Of a stretch of DNA of 27,451 nt, positions 1 to 7,484 are shown one piece after another (the first letter of the stretch is position 1; the number at the start of each line of letters is the position of its first letter). The DNA is taken from NCBI GenBank assembly GCA_052388455.1, contig JBQTIA010000111.1, positions 1 through 27,451 on the forward strand, written 5' to 3'. A program made the translations under genes and the position numbers. The notes under the pieces are model-generated. The model ran no database searches and was not told the origin of the DNA. It saw only the letters and a list, made by a program, of their open reading frames with translations. The DNA is from CAZSNH01 sp052388455 (GTDB lineage: Bacteria; Pseudomonadota; Alphaproteobacteria; Rhizobiales; Hyphomicrobiaceae).

Positions 1-1
1 C

Positions 2-355
2 CCCCGCCGAGCGGTGTGGACGGCCGTCGGCAGTTTGCTGCTGGTCGTCGCCTTCATTTTGACGGTGATGATCGCGTTCTGGAGTTTCGAGCCGATCTAC
101 GGCGCCATTCCGACCGCCGCGGCCCTCGCGGCACTGTGTGCGGCGGCCGGGTTCCTCGGCCTGATGGTGCCGCCCTTCGTCGAATGGCGCCGGCGCCGGA
201 AGGCAGCGGCTGCAGCCGAAAGCCCGGTGACGCAGGTCGCGGCCGTCGTGCAGGAGGAGACCGAGGCGGCGGTCGATTACTTCGGCGCCGCCCAGGTCGT
301 CGCCTCGGCCTTCATGTTCGGCCTAGGCGCCGCGCGTCAGCTTCGCCAGAGGTAA
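2..355 (+). CDS. small membrane protein, 5' end probably cut by window edge
   Basis: The frame is open from base 2 to a TAA at 353-355. A GTG at 14 could start a 113-residue protein, but the frame is open before it and begins almost inside a membrane helix, so the true start is probably outside the window. Two hydrophobic segments (about residues 5-23 and 32-55 counted from the GTG) are followed by an Arg/Lys cluster, an Ala/Glu-rich stretch and a weakly amphipathic tail. The two-helix layout recalls the small 'phage holin family' membrane proteins common in Rhizobiales chromosomes, which are not phage genes in practice; this is a resemblance only. The stop lies four bases before the next ATG and an AGAGGTAA-like ribosome site sits between them, so it is very likely co-transcribed with the exporter. 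Function unknown. Confidence 0.6.
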   Translation, partial: PRRAVWTAVGSLLLVVAFILTVMIAFWSFEPIYGAIPTAAALAALCAAAGFLGLMVPPFVEWRRRRKAAAAAESPVTQVAAVVQEETEAAVDYFGAAQVVASAFMFGLGAARQLRQR

Positions 356-359
356 AGCC

Positions 360-2189
360 ATGAAGCCCCAGATCGGCTCGTCGAGGCGTTTCTCCGTCTC
401 GTCGGATCCCTATCTCATTGCGGCCATTACAGTCGCTGCTCTCTATTTCGGGCAGGCGCTGCTCATTCCGCTGGCACTCGCAACGGTGCTGGCGTTTGCT
501 TTGACGCCGGGCATCGCATTCATGCGGCGGCTCGGAGCCTCGAAGGGCATCGCGGCGGCGGCCATGATGGCACTGCTGCTGATGGTGATCGGAGGCGTCG
601 GCTCGCTGATCGCGACACAGGCCAATTCGCTGGTCGAACAGCTCCCGACCTACGAACGCACCCTCAAAGAGAAGATCGCCGTCTACCGCGGATTCCGCGA
701 TACTGCCGGACCCATGGACCGGGCGGGCGACACGCTGAAGAAGCTCGAGCAGGAGTTGAACGAAGCGCCCGCCACGCGGCCGACAGAGCCTTCTCCACTC
801 GCCGTCGATCAGCGGCCCGAGCGACCGTCGGCAGCGGGCGAACCCCCCGTGATCGTCGAGGTGCGAGAACCGCCGCTGACACCTCTCGGACAGTTGCTGG
901 CCGCCCTGAAATACGCGGTGTCGCCGCTGGCCACCGCCGGACTCGTGCTGCTGTTTCTGGCCTTCATCCTCGTCGAGCGTGAAGTGCTGCGCGACCGCCT
1001 GATCCGTCTCCTCGGTGACGGCGATGTCGAGCGATCGACCACCGCGCTCAACGAGACCGCTGCGCGGCTCAGCAAATATCTTTCCGTGCTGCTGATGCTG
1101 AACCTGTCGTTCGGTGCCGTGGTCGGCATCGGGCTGTGGCTGATCGGCGTGCCGGGCGCGGCGCTCTGGGGGCTGGTGACCGCCCTGATGCGCTTCGTTC
1201 CCTTCATCGGAAGCTTCATTGCTGCAGCCTTCCCGGTTCTGATTGCCGCCTCCGTCGATCCCGGCTGGGGCATGGTCGGAATGACCATCGCCCTCTTCGT
1301 CATCGCCGAGCCGCTGATGGGTCACGTGATCGAGCCCATCGTCCAGGGCAAGGCAACGGGGCTGTCGATGCTGGCGATCCTCGTCGCGACAGCTTTCTGG
1401 ACGTTGCTCTGGGGGCCAATCGGCCTGCTTCTGGCCGTGCCGCTCTCGCTGGTGCTGGTCTCGTTCGGCAAGCATGTCGAACCGCTCGCCGTGTTCAGCT
1501 TCCTGCTCGGCGACGAGCCGCCGCTGACACCCGCCGAGAAATTCTACCAGCGTGTGCTGTCGGGTGACAGCGAGGATGCCGTCGCCCAGGCCGAGGAGCA
1601 GCTCCAGAGCATGAGCCTGCCTGAATACTACGACAGCGTGGCTCTCAAGGCTTTGACTCAGGCGTCACGTGATTTCGAACGCGACCGCTTCGACGCCGAA
1701 CGTCTCGAAGCGCTGAACGAAAGCGTGGTCGAGGTCGTCGAGCTCCTCTCGGATCGGGACGACGCAGCCGAGGAAACGCCGGAATTGCCTGAAAGGACGA
1801 ACGAAGCCGGTGTCGTCTGCATCGGCGCGCGCACGGCCATCGACGATGCCAGCGCCCACCTGCTGGCCCACCTGCTTAAAGACGCCGGTGAGACGGTACG
1901 CATCGTACCGCCCAACGACTGGCGATCGCTCGGCGAAGACTCGCCGCGCATCATCTGCGTCGCCGGCTTCTCTCGCCACCGCGTCGCCTACGCCGCCCGT
2001 GTGGCCGCCAGGGCCGTGCCCAGCGCGCGGGTCATCATGTGCCACTGGAGCGACGAACAGCCGTCGACAATGCCGGCGACAGCGACCTCGCTCAAAGGAA
2101 TGACGGCTGCGTCCACCCTTGCCGCGACGCTGGCCGCGGTTGCCGAGCCTAACGATCACCGAGGCGCGAAGGTGGATGCCGCTGCCTGA
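360..2189 (+). CDS. AI-2E/PerM family transporter with long soluble C-terminal domain
   Basis: Inner-membrane protein of the AI-2E exporter (PerM, DUF20) family, 609 residues. Residues about 15-85 carry the first helices and the TP.I.F..RRLG-type loop. About 85-180 is a hydrophilic coiled segment with a Pro-rich insert. About 183-375 holds the remaining helices, with the family's RFVPFIGSFIAA and EP...GHVIEPIVQGKATGLS segments. Usual family members have about 350 residues; here about 230 more follow. The tail has an acidic helical part (390-480) and a piece reading like a Rossmann or flavodoxin-like fold (about 487-590: VVCIGAR, RIICVAGFSRH, RVIMCHW). Such extended forms are known in alphaproteobacteria. 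Transported substrate is unknown; the family name does not prove autoinducer transport. Start ATG has AGAGGTAA upstream. Confidence 0.85.
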   Translation: MKPQIGSSRRFSVSSDPYLIAAITVAALYFGQALLIPLALATVLAFALTPGIAFMRRLGASKGIAAAAMMALLLMVIGGVGSLIATQANSLVEQLPTYERTLKEKIAVYRGFRDTAGPMDRAGDTLKKLEQELNEAPATRPTEPSPLAVDQRPERPSAAGEPPVIVEVREPPLTPLGQLLAALKYAVSPLATAGLVLLFLAFILVEREVLRDRLIRLLGDGDVERSTTALNETAARLSKYLSVLLMLNLSFGAVVGIGLWLIGVPGAALWGLVTALMRFVPFIGSFIAAAFPVLIAASVDPGWGMVGMTIALFVIAEPLMGHVIEPIVQGKATGLSMLAILVATAFWTLLWGPIGLLLAVPLSLVLVSFGKHVEPLAVFSFLLGDEPPLTPAEKFYQRVLSGDSEDAVAQAEEQLQSMSLPEYYDSVALKALTQASRDFERDRFDAERLEALNESVVEVVELLSDRDDAAEETPELPERTNEAGVVCIGARTAIDDASAHLLAHLLKDAGETVRIVPPNDWRSLGEDSPRIICVAGFSRHRVAYAARVAARAVPSARVIMCHWSDEQPSTMPATATSLKGMTAASTLAATLAAVAEPNDHRGAKVDAAA

Positions 2190-2246
2190 TCAACGAGCGC
2201 TTACACACACAAAGGCATGTAATCCATTCTTTCGCTCAATCGAAAC

Positions 2247-3167
2247 TCAGCGGCGGCGGAGGATAGCCTGCGTGGCGAACTTGCCGATGTTCTTGGCCTG
2301 AGTCCCGAGCCGCGACCAGGTGAAGGGCGCGTCGACGACCGAAGGTTCCGAAACCGCACCAACAGCCGAAGTGACCGCTTCGCCCTGCTGTCCGACGCGC
2401 AGCCGGCCGCTGTAAAGATCAATGGCCGCGGAGCCCAGCTCCCGCACGTAGCCTTGCCCGATGCGCACCGTGAACTCGTCCTTCAGGCTGGCGTAGAGCC
2501 GCCGCGTCAGCCGCTCGCGCGCCTCCTGCGTGATCGCCGCCGCCGGATTTATCAGACGGACGATCCGCCAGATGTCGTAGGCACGCTCTGCCAGATCGAC
2601 GGCGCCGCGCCACTCGTAAAGCCGCAGGACCTGGCGCACGGTGAGCTGATCTCCGAGCGGAACGTTGTCGATCACGATCGGACGCAGCCGCGCCGCCACC
2701 CGCTCGGTCAGCAGTAGCGCCTCGGGCACCGTGAACTTCCAGTGCGGATCGGCCTCGCCGGGATGCATCTCGCGAGCAACCAGCTGGATCGTCGAAACGG
2801 CGAGATTGCGCATGGCGTCGCTGCCGCGGACTTTTTCCGGCGTCAGCGACGACACATAGGCGTCGAGCTTGGCACGGGCCTGCGCCTCGCGCGACGCGCC
2901 GGCCGCGCCGTTCAAGAGCTGCGGTGACGGGCTCCCGGCCAGAACCACGTCGCTGGCCGGCTCGCGCAGCAGCCACCACTGGAGCAGCAGTCCGAGCATG
3001 GTGAGGACGAACGCGCCGAACGCCCAATGCAGCACGTAGCCGTGCTCCCAAAGCCATAGCGAGCCGAGGGGAAGCAGCGTGAGGGCTGGAAGAAGAATGC
3101 TGGTGGAGGCGACGACAATACGAAAAACGCGGTTGCCGCGGCGTCGAGGTCGAGCGATGTCAGTCAT
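2247..3167 (-). CDS. membrane protein resembling the N-terminal region of YfjP/DUF697-type GTPases, without GTPase domain
   Basis: 306 residues. Two adjacent hydrophobic segments lie near the N-terminus (about 17-40 and 45-67, with PLGSLWLWEHGY between them). A mostly helical soluble part follows, with phrases such as FTVPEALLLTERVAARLRP, VPLGDQLTVRQVLRLYEW and AIDLYSGRL. From memory these match the membrane-proximal region that precedes the G domain in large bacterial membrane GTPases of the YfjP/DUF697 kind. No Walker A, NKxD or other GTP-binding motif is present and no GTPase gene lies next to it, so this would be a stand-alone version. It faces away from the sorbosone dehydrogenase gene across a 189-base divergent spacer and converges on the exporter gene. 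Real coding is likely; the family assignment is moderate and the function unknown. Confidence 0.6.
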   Translation of the reverse strand: MTDIARPRRRGNRVFRIVVASTSILLPALTLLPLGSLWLWEHGYVLHWAFGAFVLTMLGLLLQWWLLREPASDVVLAGSPSPQLLNGAAGASREAQARAKLDAYVSSLTPEKVRGSDAMRNLAVSTIQLVAREMHPGEADPHWKFTVPEALLLTERVAARLRPIVIDNVPLGDQLTVRQVLRLYEWRGAVDLAERAYDIWRIVRLINPAAAITQEARERLTRRLYASLKDEFTVRIGQGYVRELGSAAIDLYSGRLRVGQQGEAVTSAVGAVSEPSVVDAPFTWSRLGTQAKNIGKFATQAILRRR

Positions 3168-3356
3168 TCAGGTGACCCGGAAAATCAAGGTGGGAGTACG
3201 GCGGAGAAGCCAGCGGCGGGACGAGCAGAATTCGCGCCACTGCCTATCAACTCCAACGCCTGCGCAACGGTTCCGCAATCGAAGCCCCGGATGGAACCAT
3301 TTCGGAGGTCGCGCGTCTCAGAATGTCATGCCACCGGAGAAGAGAAGGGTCCGCAC

Positions 3357-4682
3357 ATGTCATTCACGCGACGGCTTGTTCTTTCAATGGTGCTGGCCCT
3401 CTCAGCTTGCGGGGACGAGGCGCGCTTGAAGGAAGAGGCTGGCAGCGGCCCCAACCCGACGCTGCCGGCGCCGGGTGGCGGGTTCGTTCCGACGGTCAAC
3501 ATCGCACCCGCCGTCGGATGGCCGCAGGATGCCAAGCCACGAGCCGCCGCCGGTCTCAGCGTCGCCCGCTTCGCCGACGGTCTCGATCATCCCCGCTGGC
3601 TGCATGTGCTCCCCAACGGCGACGTGCTGGTGGCCGAAACCAATGCGCCCGAGCAGACCGAAGGAAAATCCGGTATCCGCGGCTGGGTCATGGGCTGGGT
3701 GATGAAGCGGGCGGGTGCGGCCGTACCGAGCGCCAACCGGATCACGCTGCTGCGCGACGCCGACGGCGACGGCATCGCCGAGACGCGATCGGTCCTGCTC
3801 AGCGGACTCAACTCGCCGTTCGGCATGGCGCTCGTCGGCGACCAGCTCTATGTCGCCAATACCGACGCCCTCGTGCGGTTCCCTTACAAGACCGGCGACA
3901 CGGCCATCACGGCCGCGCCGACCAAAGTCGCCGACCTCCCGTCCGGACCACGCAATCACCACTGGACGAAGAATGTCATCGCCAGCGCCGACGGTCGCCA
4001 CCTCTACGTCACCGTCGGCTCGAACAGCAATGTCGCCGAGCACGGCATGGCCATCGAGGACCGCCGAGCGGCGATCCTGGAAATCGATGCGGTGAGCGGA
4101 GCCACACGGGTATTCGCCTCAGGACTTCGAAACCCCAACGGCCTCGCCTGGCAGCAGGACGGCACGCTCTGGACGACCGTCAACGAGCGCGACGAACTGG
4201 GCAGCGACCTGGTGCCCGATTACCTGACCTCGGTGCGCGACGGCGGCTTCTATGGATGGCCGTACAGCTATTTCGGCCAGCACGTCGACGCCCGCGTAGA
4301 GCCGCCTCGGCCCGATCTCGTCGAGAAGGCCATAGTGCCCGATTATGCGCTCGGACCACACACGGCGTCCCTGGGACTCGCGTTCTACCATGGCGAGCTT
4401 CTGCCGACGCGCTACCGCTCGGGCGCATTCATCGGCCAGCACGGATCGTGGAATCGCATACCGCTGAGCGGCTACAAGGTGGTGTTCGTGCCGTTCGAGA
4501 ACGGAAAGCCCGCCGGCCCGCTCGAGGACGTGCTGACCGGGTTCGTCGATGAGGACGGCGATGCCATGGGGCGTCCGGTGGGCGTCGCCGTCGCATCGGA
4601 TGGCGCGCTGCTGGTCGCGGATGATGTCGGGAACATCATCTGGCGGGTCACCACCGGCAATGCGTCGAGTGCTGTCGAGTGA
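3357..4682 (+). CDS. PQQ-type sorbosone dehydrogenase family lipoprotein
   Basis: 441-residue beta-propeller enzyme of the glucose/sorbosone dehydrogenase family, which oxidises sugars or aldoses in the periplasm using PQQ. The ATG at 3357 is chosen over an upstream in-frame start at 3291. It has a purine-rich ribosome site (AGAGAAGGG) and gives a clean lipoprotein signal: basic MSFTRR, a hydrophobic core, and lipobox L15-S16-A17-C18. Family segments include PRWLHVLPNGDVLVAETN, DADGDG...RSVLLSGLNSPFGMAL, ASGLRNPNGLAW, PYSYFGQHVD, GPHTASLGLAFY, the conserved HGSWNR and GRPVGVAVASDGALLVADD. Several blades end in the usual G.LLVAD-type strands. The actual substrate is not predictable, and no PQQ synthesis genes lie in the window. 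It stands alone, ending 75 bases before a convergent small gene. Confidence 0.85.
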   Translation: MSFTRRLVLSMVLALSACGDEARLKEEAGSGPNPTLPAPGGGFVPTVNIAPAVGWPQDAKPRAAAGLSVARFADGLDHPRWLHVLPNGDVLVAETNAPEQTEGKSGIRGWVMGWVMKRAGAAVPSANRITLLRDADGDGIAETRSVLLSGLNSPFGMALVGDQLYVANTDALVRFPYKTGDTAITAAPTKVADLPSGPRNHHWTKNVIASADGRHLYVTVGSNSNVAEHGMAIEDRRAAILEIDAVSGATRVFASGLRNPNGLAWQQDGTLWTTVNERDELGSDLVPDYLTSVRDGGFYGWPYSYFGQHVDARVEPPRPDLVEKAIVPDYALGPHTASLGLAFYHGELLPTRYRSGAFIGQHGSWNRIPLSGYKVVFVPFENGKPAGPLEDVLTGFVDEDGDAMGRPVGVAVASDGALLVADDVGNIIWRVTTGNASSAVE

Positions 4683-4749
4683 GGGCGACGGCGTGCGCGC
4701 CCCGCTTCGGCAATGGACCTGCACTTGATACAGTCCGAGACGTGAACGG

Positions 4750-4770
4750 CGCCAAGATCAGATCTTGGCG
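4750..4770. repeat. 21-base palindrome at the 3' end of the small gene
   Basis: Ten bases (CGCCAAGATC) are followed by one A and the exact reverse complement. As RNA it could form an 8-bp stem with a 5-base loop. It straddles the stop codon (4758-4760) of the minus-strand miniprotein and lies between two convergent genes, so it may help end transcription in both directions. No T tract follows on either strand, so intrinsic terminator function is uncertain. Confidence 0.35.
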
Positions 4771-4964
4771 AGCTGTCCGGCAGGTCCGCAGCTCCAGCGC
4801 TTCAACTGCCACTTGGGATGTCCTTCGAGCCACTTCGCGGCTTCGCTCTGACCCTGCAGCATGCACTGCATCGGCGTCACGCTTTCAGCCATGTACGTGA
4901 GACGGACGTCCTTGCAGCGCATCGGATCGTCGATCAGACAAACTGCAACTATCAGCTCGATCAT
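4758..4964 (-). CDS. conserved four-cysteine small protein, unknown function
   Basis: 68 residues from the ATG at 4964. The frame stays open further upstream, but the extra 40 residues are low in hydrophobics and rich in Arg, and GCGGGG lies just before this ATG, so the short form is preferred. It reads MIELIVAVCLIDDP..C, then SVTPMQCM, EGHP.W..KRWSCG and ends QLAKI. Cysteines are at 9, 17, 34 and 59, suitable for disulfides or metal binding. I recognise this as a small conserved hypothetical protein seen in many Rhizobiales; no function is known to me. The N-terminal hydrophobic stretch is short and could be a weak export signal or a beta strand. Confidence 0.65.
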   Translation of the reverse strand: MIELIVAVCLIDDPMRCKDVRLTYMAESVTPMQCMLQGQSEAAKWLEGHPKWQLKRWSCGPAGQLAKI

Positions 4965-5184
4965 CGGGCACCCCGCATGAGTTTCAGCCCGCCGTTCAGC
5001 GGACCACAGTAACCCTCGGGTGCCTTCCCTAGTGCGTTTTTTATCCTGACGAATGAGCGTACGTGGAAACAGACCCCGCAACAATCAAACCCGTGTTGCG
5101 TAGTTCACTCGAAGCTAATCCGATTCGGCGAATTGCAGCCGGCGCGGAAACCACAAGGATAGGAATTGAATCGTTTAGGCTTTC

Positions 5185-6273
5185 TTACTTTTCCGGCTGT
5201 TGCTCGCCGTCCACACTTTCACCCTGCGAACCCCGCTTGTCGGGCGAGGCCGAGAGCGCCAGGAGAAATGCAATGAGGGCCTGTTTCTCGTCCTCGGCCA
5301 GTCGGAGGTCGCGGCGCACATTGGCCGCCAGCGACGGCCGTTTCTCAAAACCACCCGAATAGTGTTCAACGACATCGCGCAGCGTCGCCAGCGACCCGTC
5401 GTGCATGTAGGGCGCCGTCGACGCGAGTTCGCGCAGCCCCGGCGTCTTGAATTCCCTGAGGCCGTGACGTCCCCCGGCGATGGCCCCGCGACCGGGATCA
5501 TCGCTGCGCAGACCGATGTCGTGGAAGTCATCGTCGGTCAGTCGCCATCCACCGTGGCAGGCGACGCATCCGCCCTTGCCGACGAAGATCGAGAACCCCG
5601 CCTGCTCCTTTTCAGACAGCGCCGCATCGTCGCCGGCGACCCAGACATCGAACCCAGTCGTGGGCGACACGATCGTGCGCTCGAAGGCGGCGAGCGCGAC
5701 CGTAATCGTGTCCGCGGACGGCGCGGGAGTGGCCGGGAACGCCGCGGCGAACCGGTCCAGCATGTCCGGATCGGCCGCCAGGGCCTCGACGATGCGGGCA
5801 AACTCTCCGCCCATCTCGTTGGCCGTCAGGATCGGCACTCGCGCCTGGGCTTCGAGCGACGGCTCGCGCCCGTCCCAGTAGAACGCCTTCCCCCATGCGA
5901 GATTATAAAGGGAAGGCACATTGCGCAGCATCGGCGTCCCATCGCGACCGACACCACGCGACTGGCCATTGCCGAACCCCTGCGCCGGGTCGTGGCAGGA
6001 GGCACAGGAGCGCCGGCCATCTCCCGACAGCCGCTGATCGTGGAACAGCCTGGCGCCGAGCGCCGCGCGTGCCGCCTCGGAATCCGTCGCGGCCGCCAGA
6101 GTGTCAGGCGGTTGCGCCTCGGGCGGACGCGCGAAGATCATCCGCCAGAGGTCGTCGCGGGTCGCGGGCACTTCGTCGGCCGGGCGCGGCTCCGCTGCAC
6201 CGGCGGCATAGAATACGGCGGCGCAGGCGAGGAACAGCGTCAGCGCGGCACGGACCATGGACAGCGAAACCAT
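5185..6273 (-). CDS. di-heme cytochrome c peroxidase (CcpA/MauG family)
   Basis: 362-residue periplasmic enzyme that reduces hydrogen peroxide with electrons from cytochromes, or performs a MauG-like oxidation. Signal peptide residues 1-26 (cleavage near AAG-AEP). Two heme c sites: C90-A-S-C93-H94 in the N-terminal domain and C236-V-A-C239-H240 in the C-terminal domain. Further family segments are LGARLFHDQRLS, RN.PSLYNLAWGKAFYWDGR, LAAFERTI, FKTPGLRELASTAPYMHDGS and LRDVVEHYSGG. Met290 in PYMHDGS is a likely axial ligand of the second heme, which favours peroxidase over true MauG (where Tyr is used); that is inference. The start at 6273 is chosen because the upstream extension would bury the signal peptide; 6258 is an alternative. 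Divergent from the TPR lipoprotein across about 240 bases. The Gln/Glu-rich tail is dispensable-looking. Confidence 0.88.
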   Translation of the reverse strand: MVSLSMVRAALTLFLACAAVFYAAGAAEPRPADEVPATRDDLWRMIFARPPEAQPPDTLAAATDSEAARAALGARLFHDQRLSGDGRRSCASCHDPAQGFGNGQSRGVGRDGTPMLRNVPSLYNLAWGKAFYWDGREPSLEAQARVPILTANEMGGEFARIVEALAADPDMLDRFAAAFPATPAPSADTITVALAAFERTIVSPTTGFDVWVAGDDAALSEKEQAGFSIFVGKGGCVACHGGWRLTDDDFHDIGLRSDDPGRGAIAGGRHGLREFKTPGLRELASTAPYMHDGSLATLRDVVEHYSGGFEKRPSLAANVRRDLRLAEDEKQALIAFLLALSASPDKRGSQGESVDGEQQPEK

Positions 6274-6511
6274 TGAAAGGGCGAGCGGGATCGGCTGGAG
6301 AGCATAGCAGCACCGCGGCCGTGGGGATAACGGGGAGAGGGTGGGCGCATGGCCTCTTGCCAAGAGCGAATCTCACTACGAATCGGATTCACGTTTTCCA
6401 TCCCAAGTCCCGCGTTGGTCTCCGAGCGTTCCCGATCATTCCGTCGAGCGTCTTCGCCACTAGCGCGACGCTTGCGTCGGTTGTCGCCCAGTTGCTTTCG
6501 AGGGGTCTCCC

Positions 6512-7447
6512 ATGTCTTACATCCCTATCTGCCACGCGCCCGCGCGCCTCTCGCGCAAGGCTTCGTGCCTCAGCCCGCGCAACCTGATTCTCGCCGCCGC
6601 CCTCGCGGGTGCCTTGGCCGGCACCGGCTGCGCCGAGAACGGGCTCGATACCGGAGCCCTTCAGATCACCGATCCCGCGGTGTCGACCGTCACCCGGGAA
6701 AACCTGCCGCCTCCGACTGCGGGTGCCGAGGTGACGTCGCCAGCCGGACCATTGGCTTCTGCACCGGCCGTGCCTTTGAAACCGGAGACGGCGGCCGCCA
6801 TCCGCGACGCCCGCGCGCTGCGGGCGGCCGGCAACAAGGCCCGCGCGCTCGGGATGCTCGAGAAAACCGCGGGAAGCGATACCGACAAGGCGCTGCTGCT
6901 CGAACGCGGACTGCTGTCGCTGGAGCTGGGTCAGATCGACCGCGCGGTCGAGCTGCTGACGGCGGCGCACGACCCCAAGGCGCCGGACTGGCGCCAGCAC
7001 TCCGGCCTCGGCGCCGCCCTCTCCGCCAAGGGCCAGCAGCAGGACGCGCAGGGGGAACTCGCCAAGGCACTCGAACTCGCGCCCAACAATCCCGCCGTGC
7101 TGAACAACCTCGCGCTTTCCTTCGCCCTCGACGGCAAGCACACCGAGGCGGAGCGTCTGCTGCGACAGGCTGCAACGAGCGAGAGCGGCAAGGCGCAGGC
7201 CCGGCAGAACCTCGCGCTGATCCTCGGACTGCGCGGCAATATCGAGGAATCCCGCCGTGTCAGCGAGGCCGTGCTGCCCGCCGAGAAAGCCAAGGCCAAC
7301 GTTGCCTACCTGGAGCGGCTGAAGTCCGGCACCGCGCGCGTCTCGAAGGCCGAGACCGTGCCGGCCGAGGCCATTCAGGCCGCCGCCGCGGAGGCCCACT
7401 CCGCACCGTCGGATGCGCCGATCATGCAGCTCTCCTCGCAGAACTGA
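6512..7447 (+). CDS. TadD-like tetratricopeptide-repeat lipoprotein
   Basis: 311 residues. A long basic N-terminus leads to a hydrophobic segment (25-38) and Cys40 in GTGC, a slightly unusual lipobox, so lipid attachment is likely but not certain. After a Pro/Ala-rich spacer (50-95), helical repeats run from about 100 to 275: RALRAAGNKARALGML, GLLSLELGQIDRAVELL, LGAALSAKGQQQDAQGEL.KALEL.P, LNNLALSFALDGKHTEAERLLR and QNLALILGLRGNIEESRRV. This pattern and the NLAL...G...EA phrasing resemble TadD, the outer-membrane-associated TPR lipoprotein of Flp/Tad pili. No other tad gene is in the window, so a role in pili is unproven; a general scaffold lipoprotein is possible. GAGGGG lies just before the ATG. 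Confidence 0.75.
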   Translation: MSYIPICHAPARLSRKASCLSPRNLILAAALAGALAGTGCAENGLDTGALQITDPAVSTVTRENLPPPTAGAEVTSPAGPLASAPAVPLKPETAAAIRDARALRAAGNKARALGMLEKTAGSDTDKALLLERGLLSLELGQIDRAVELLTAAHDPKAPDWRQHSGLGAALSAKGQQQDAQGELAKALELAPNNPAVLNNLALSFALDGKHTEAERLLRQAATSESGKAQARQNLALILGLRGNIEESRRVSEAVLPAEKAKANVAYLERLKSGTARVSKAETVPAEAIQAAAAEAHSAPSDAPIMQLSSQN

Positions 7448-7484
7448 GCCGGACCGCAACCGGCGAGACGGCCCATCCGGCAAC

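Noticed and set aside
312..1475. 387-residue open frame on the minus strand across the exporter gene
   Set aside because: GC-rich antisense shadow: rich in His, Gln, Arg and Asp, no hydrophobic core or motif, and fully covered by a well-recognised plus-strand gene.
4965..5184. T-rich run after a weak stem near 5030-5046 as a plus-strand terminator
   Set aside because: No plus-strand gene ends nearby and the stem is not convincing.
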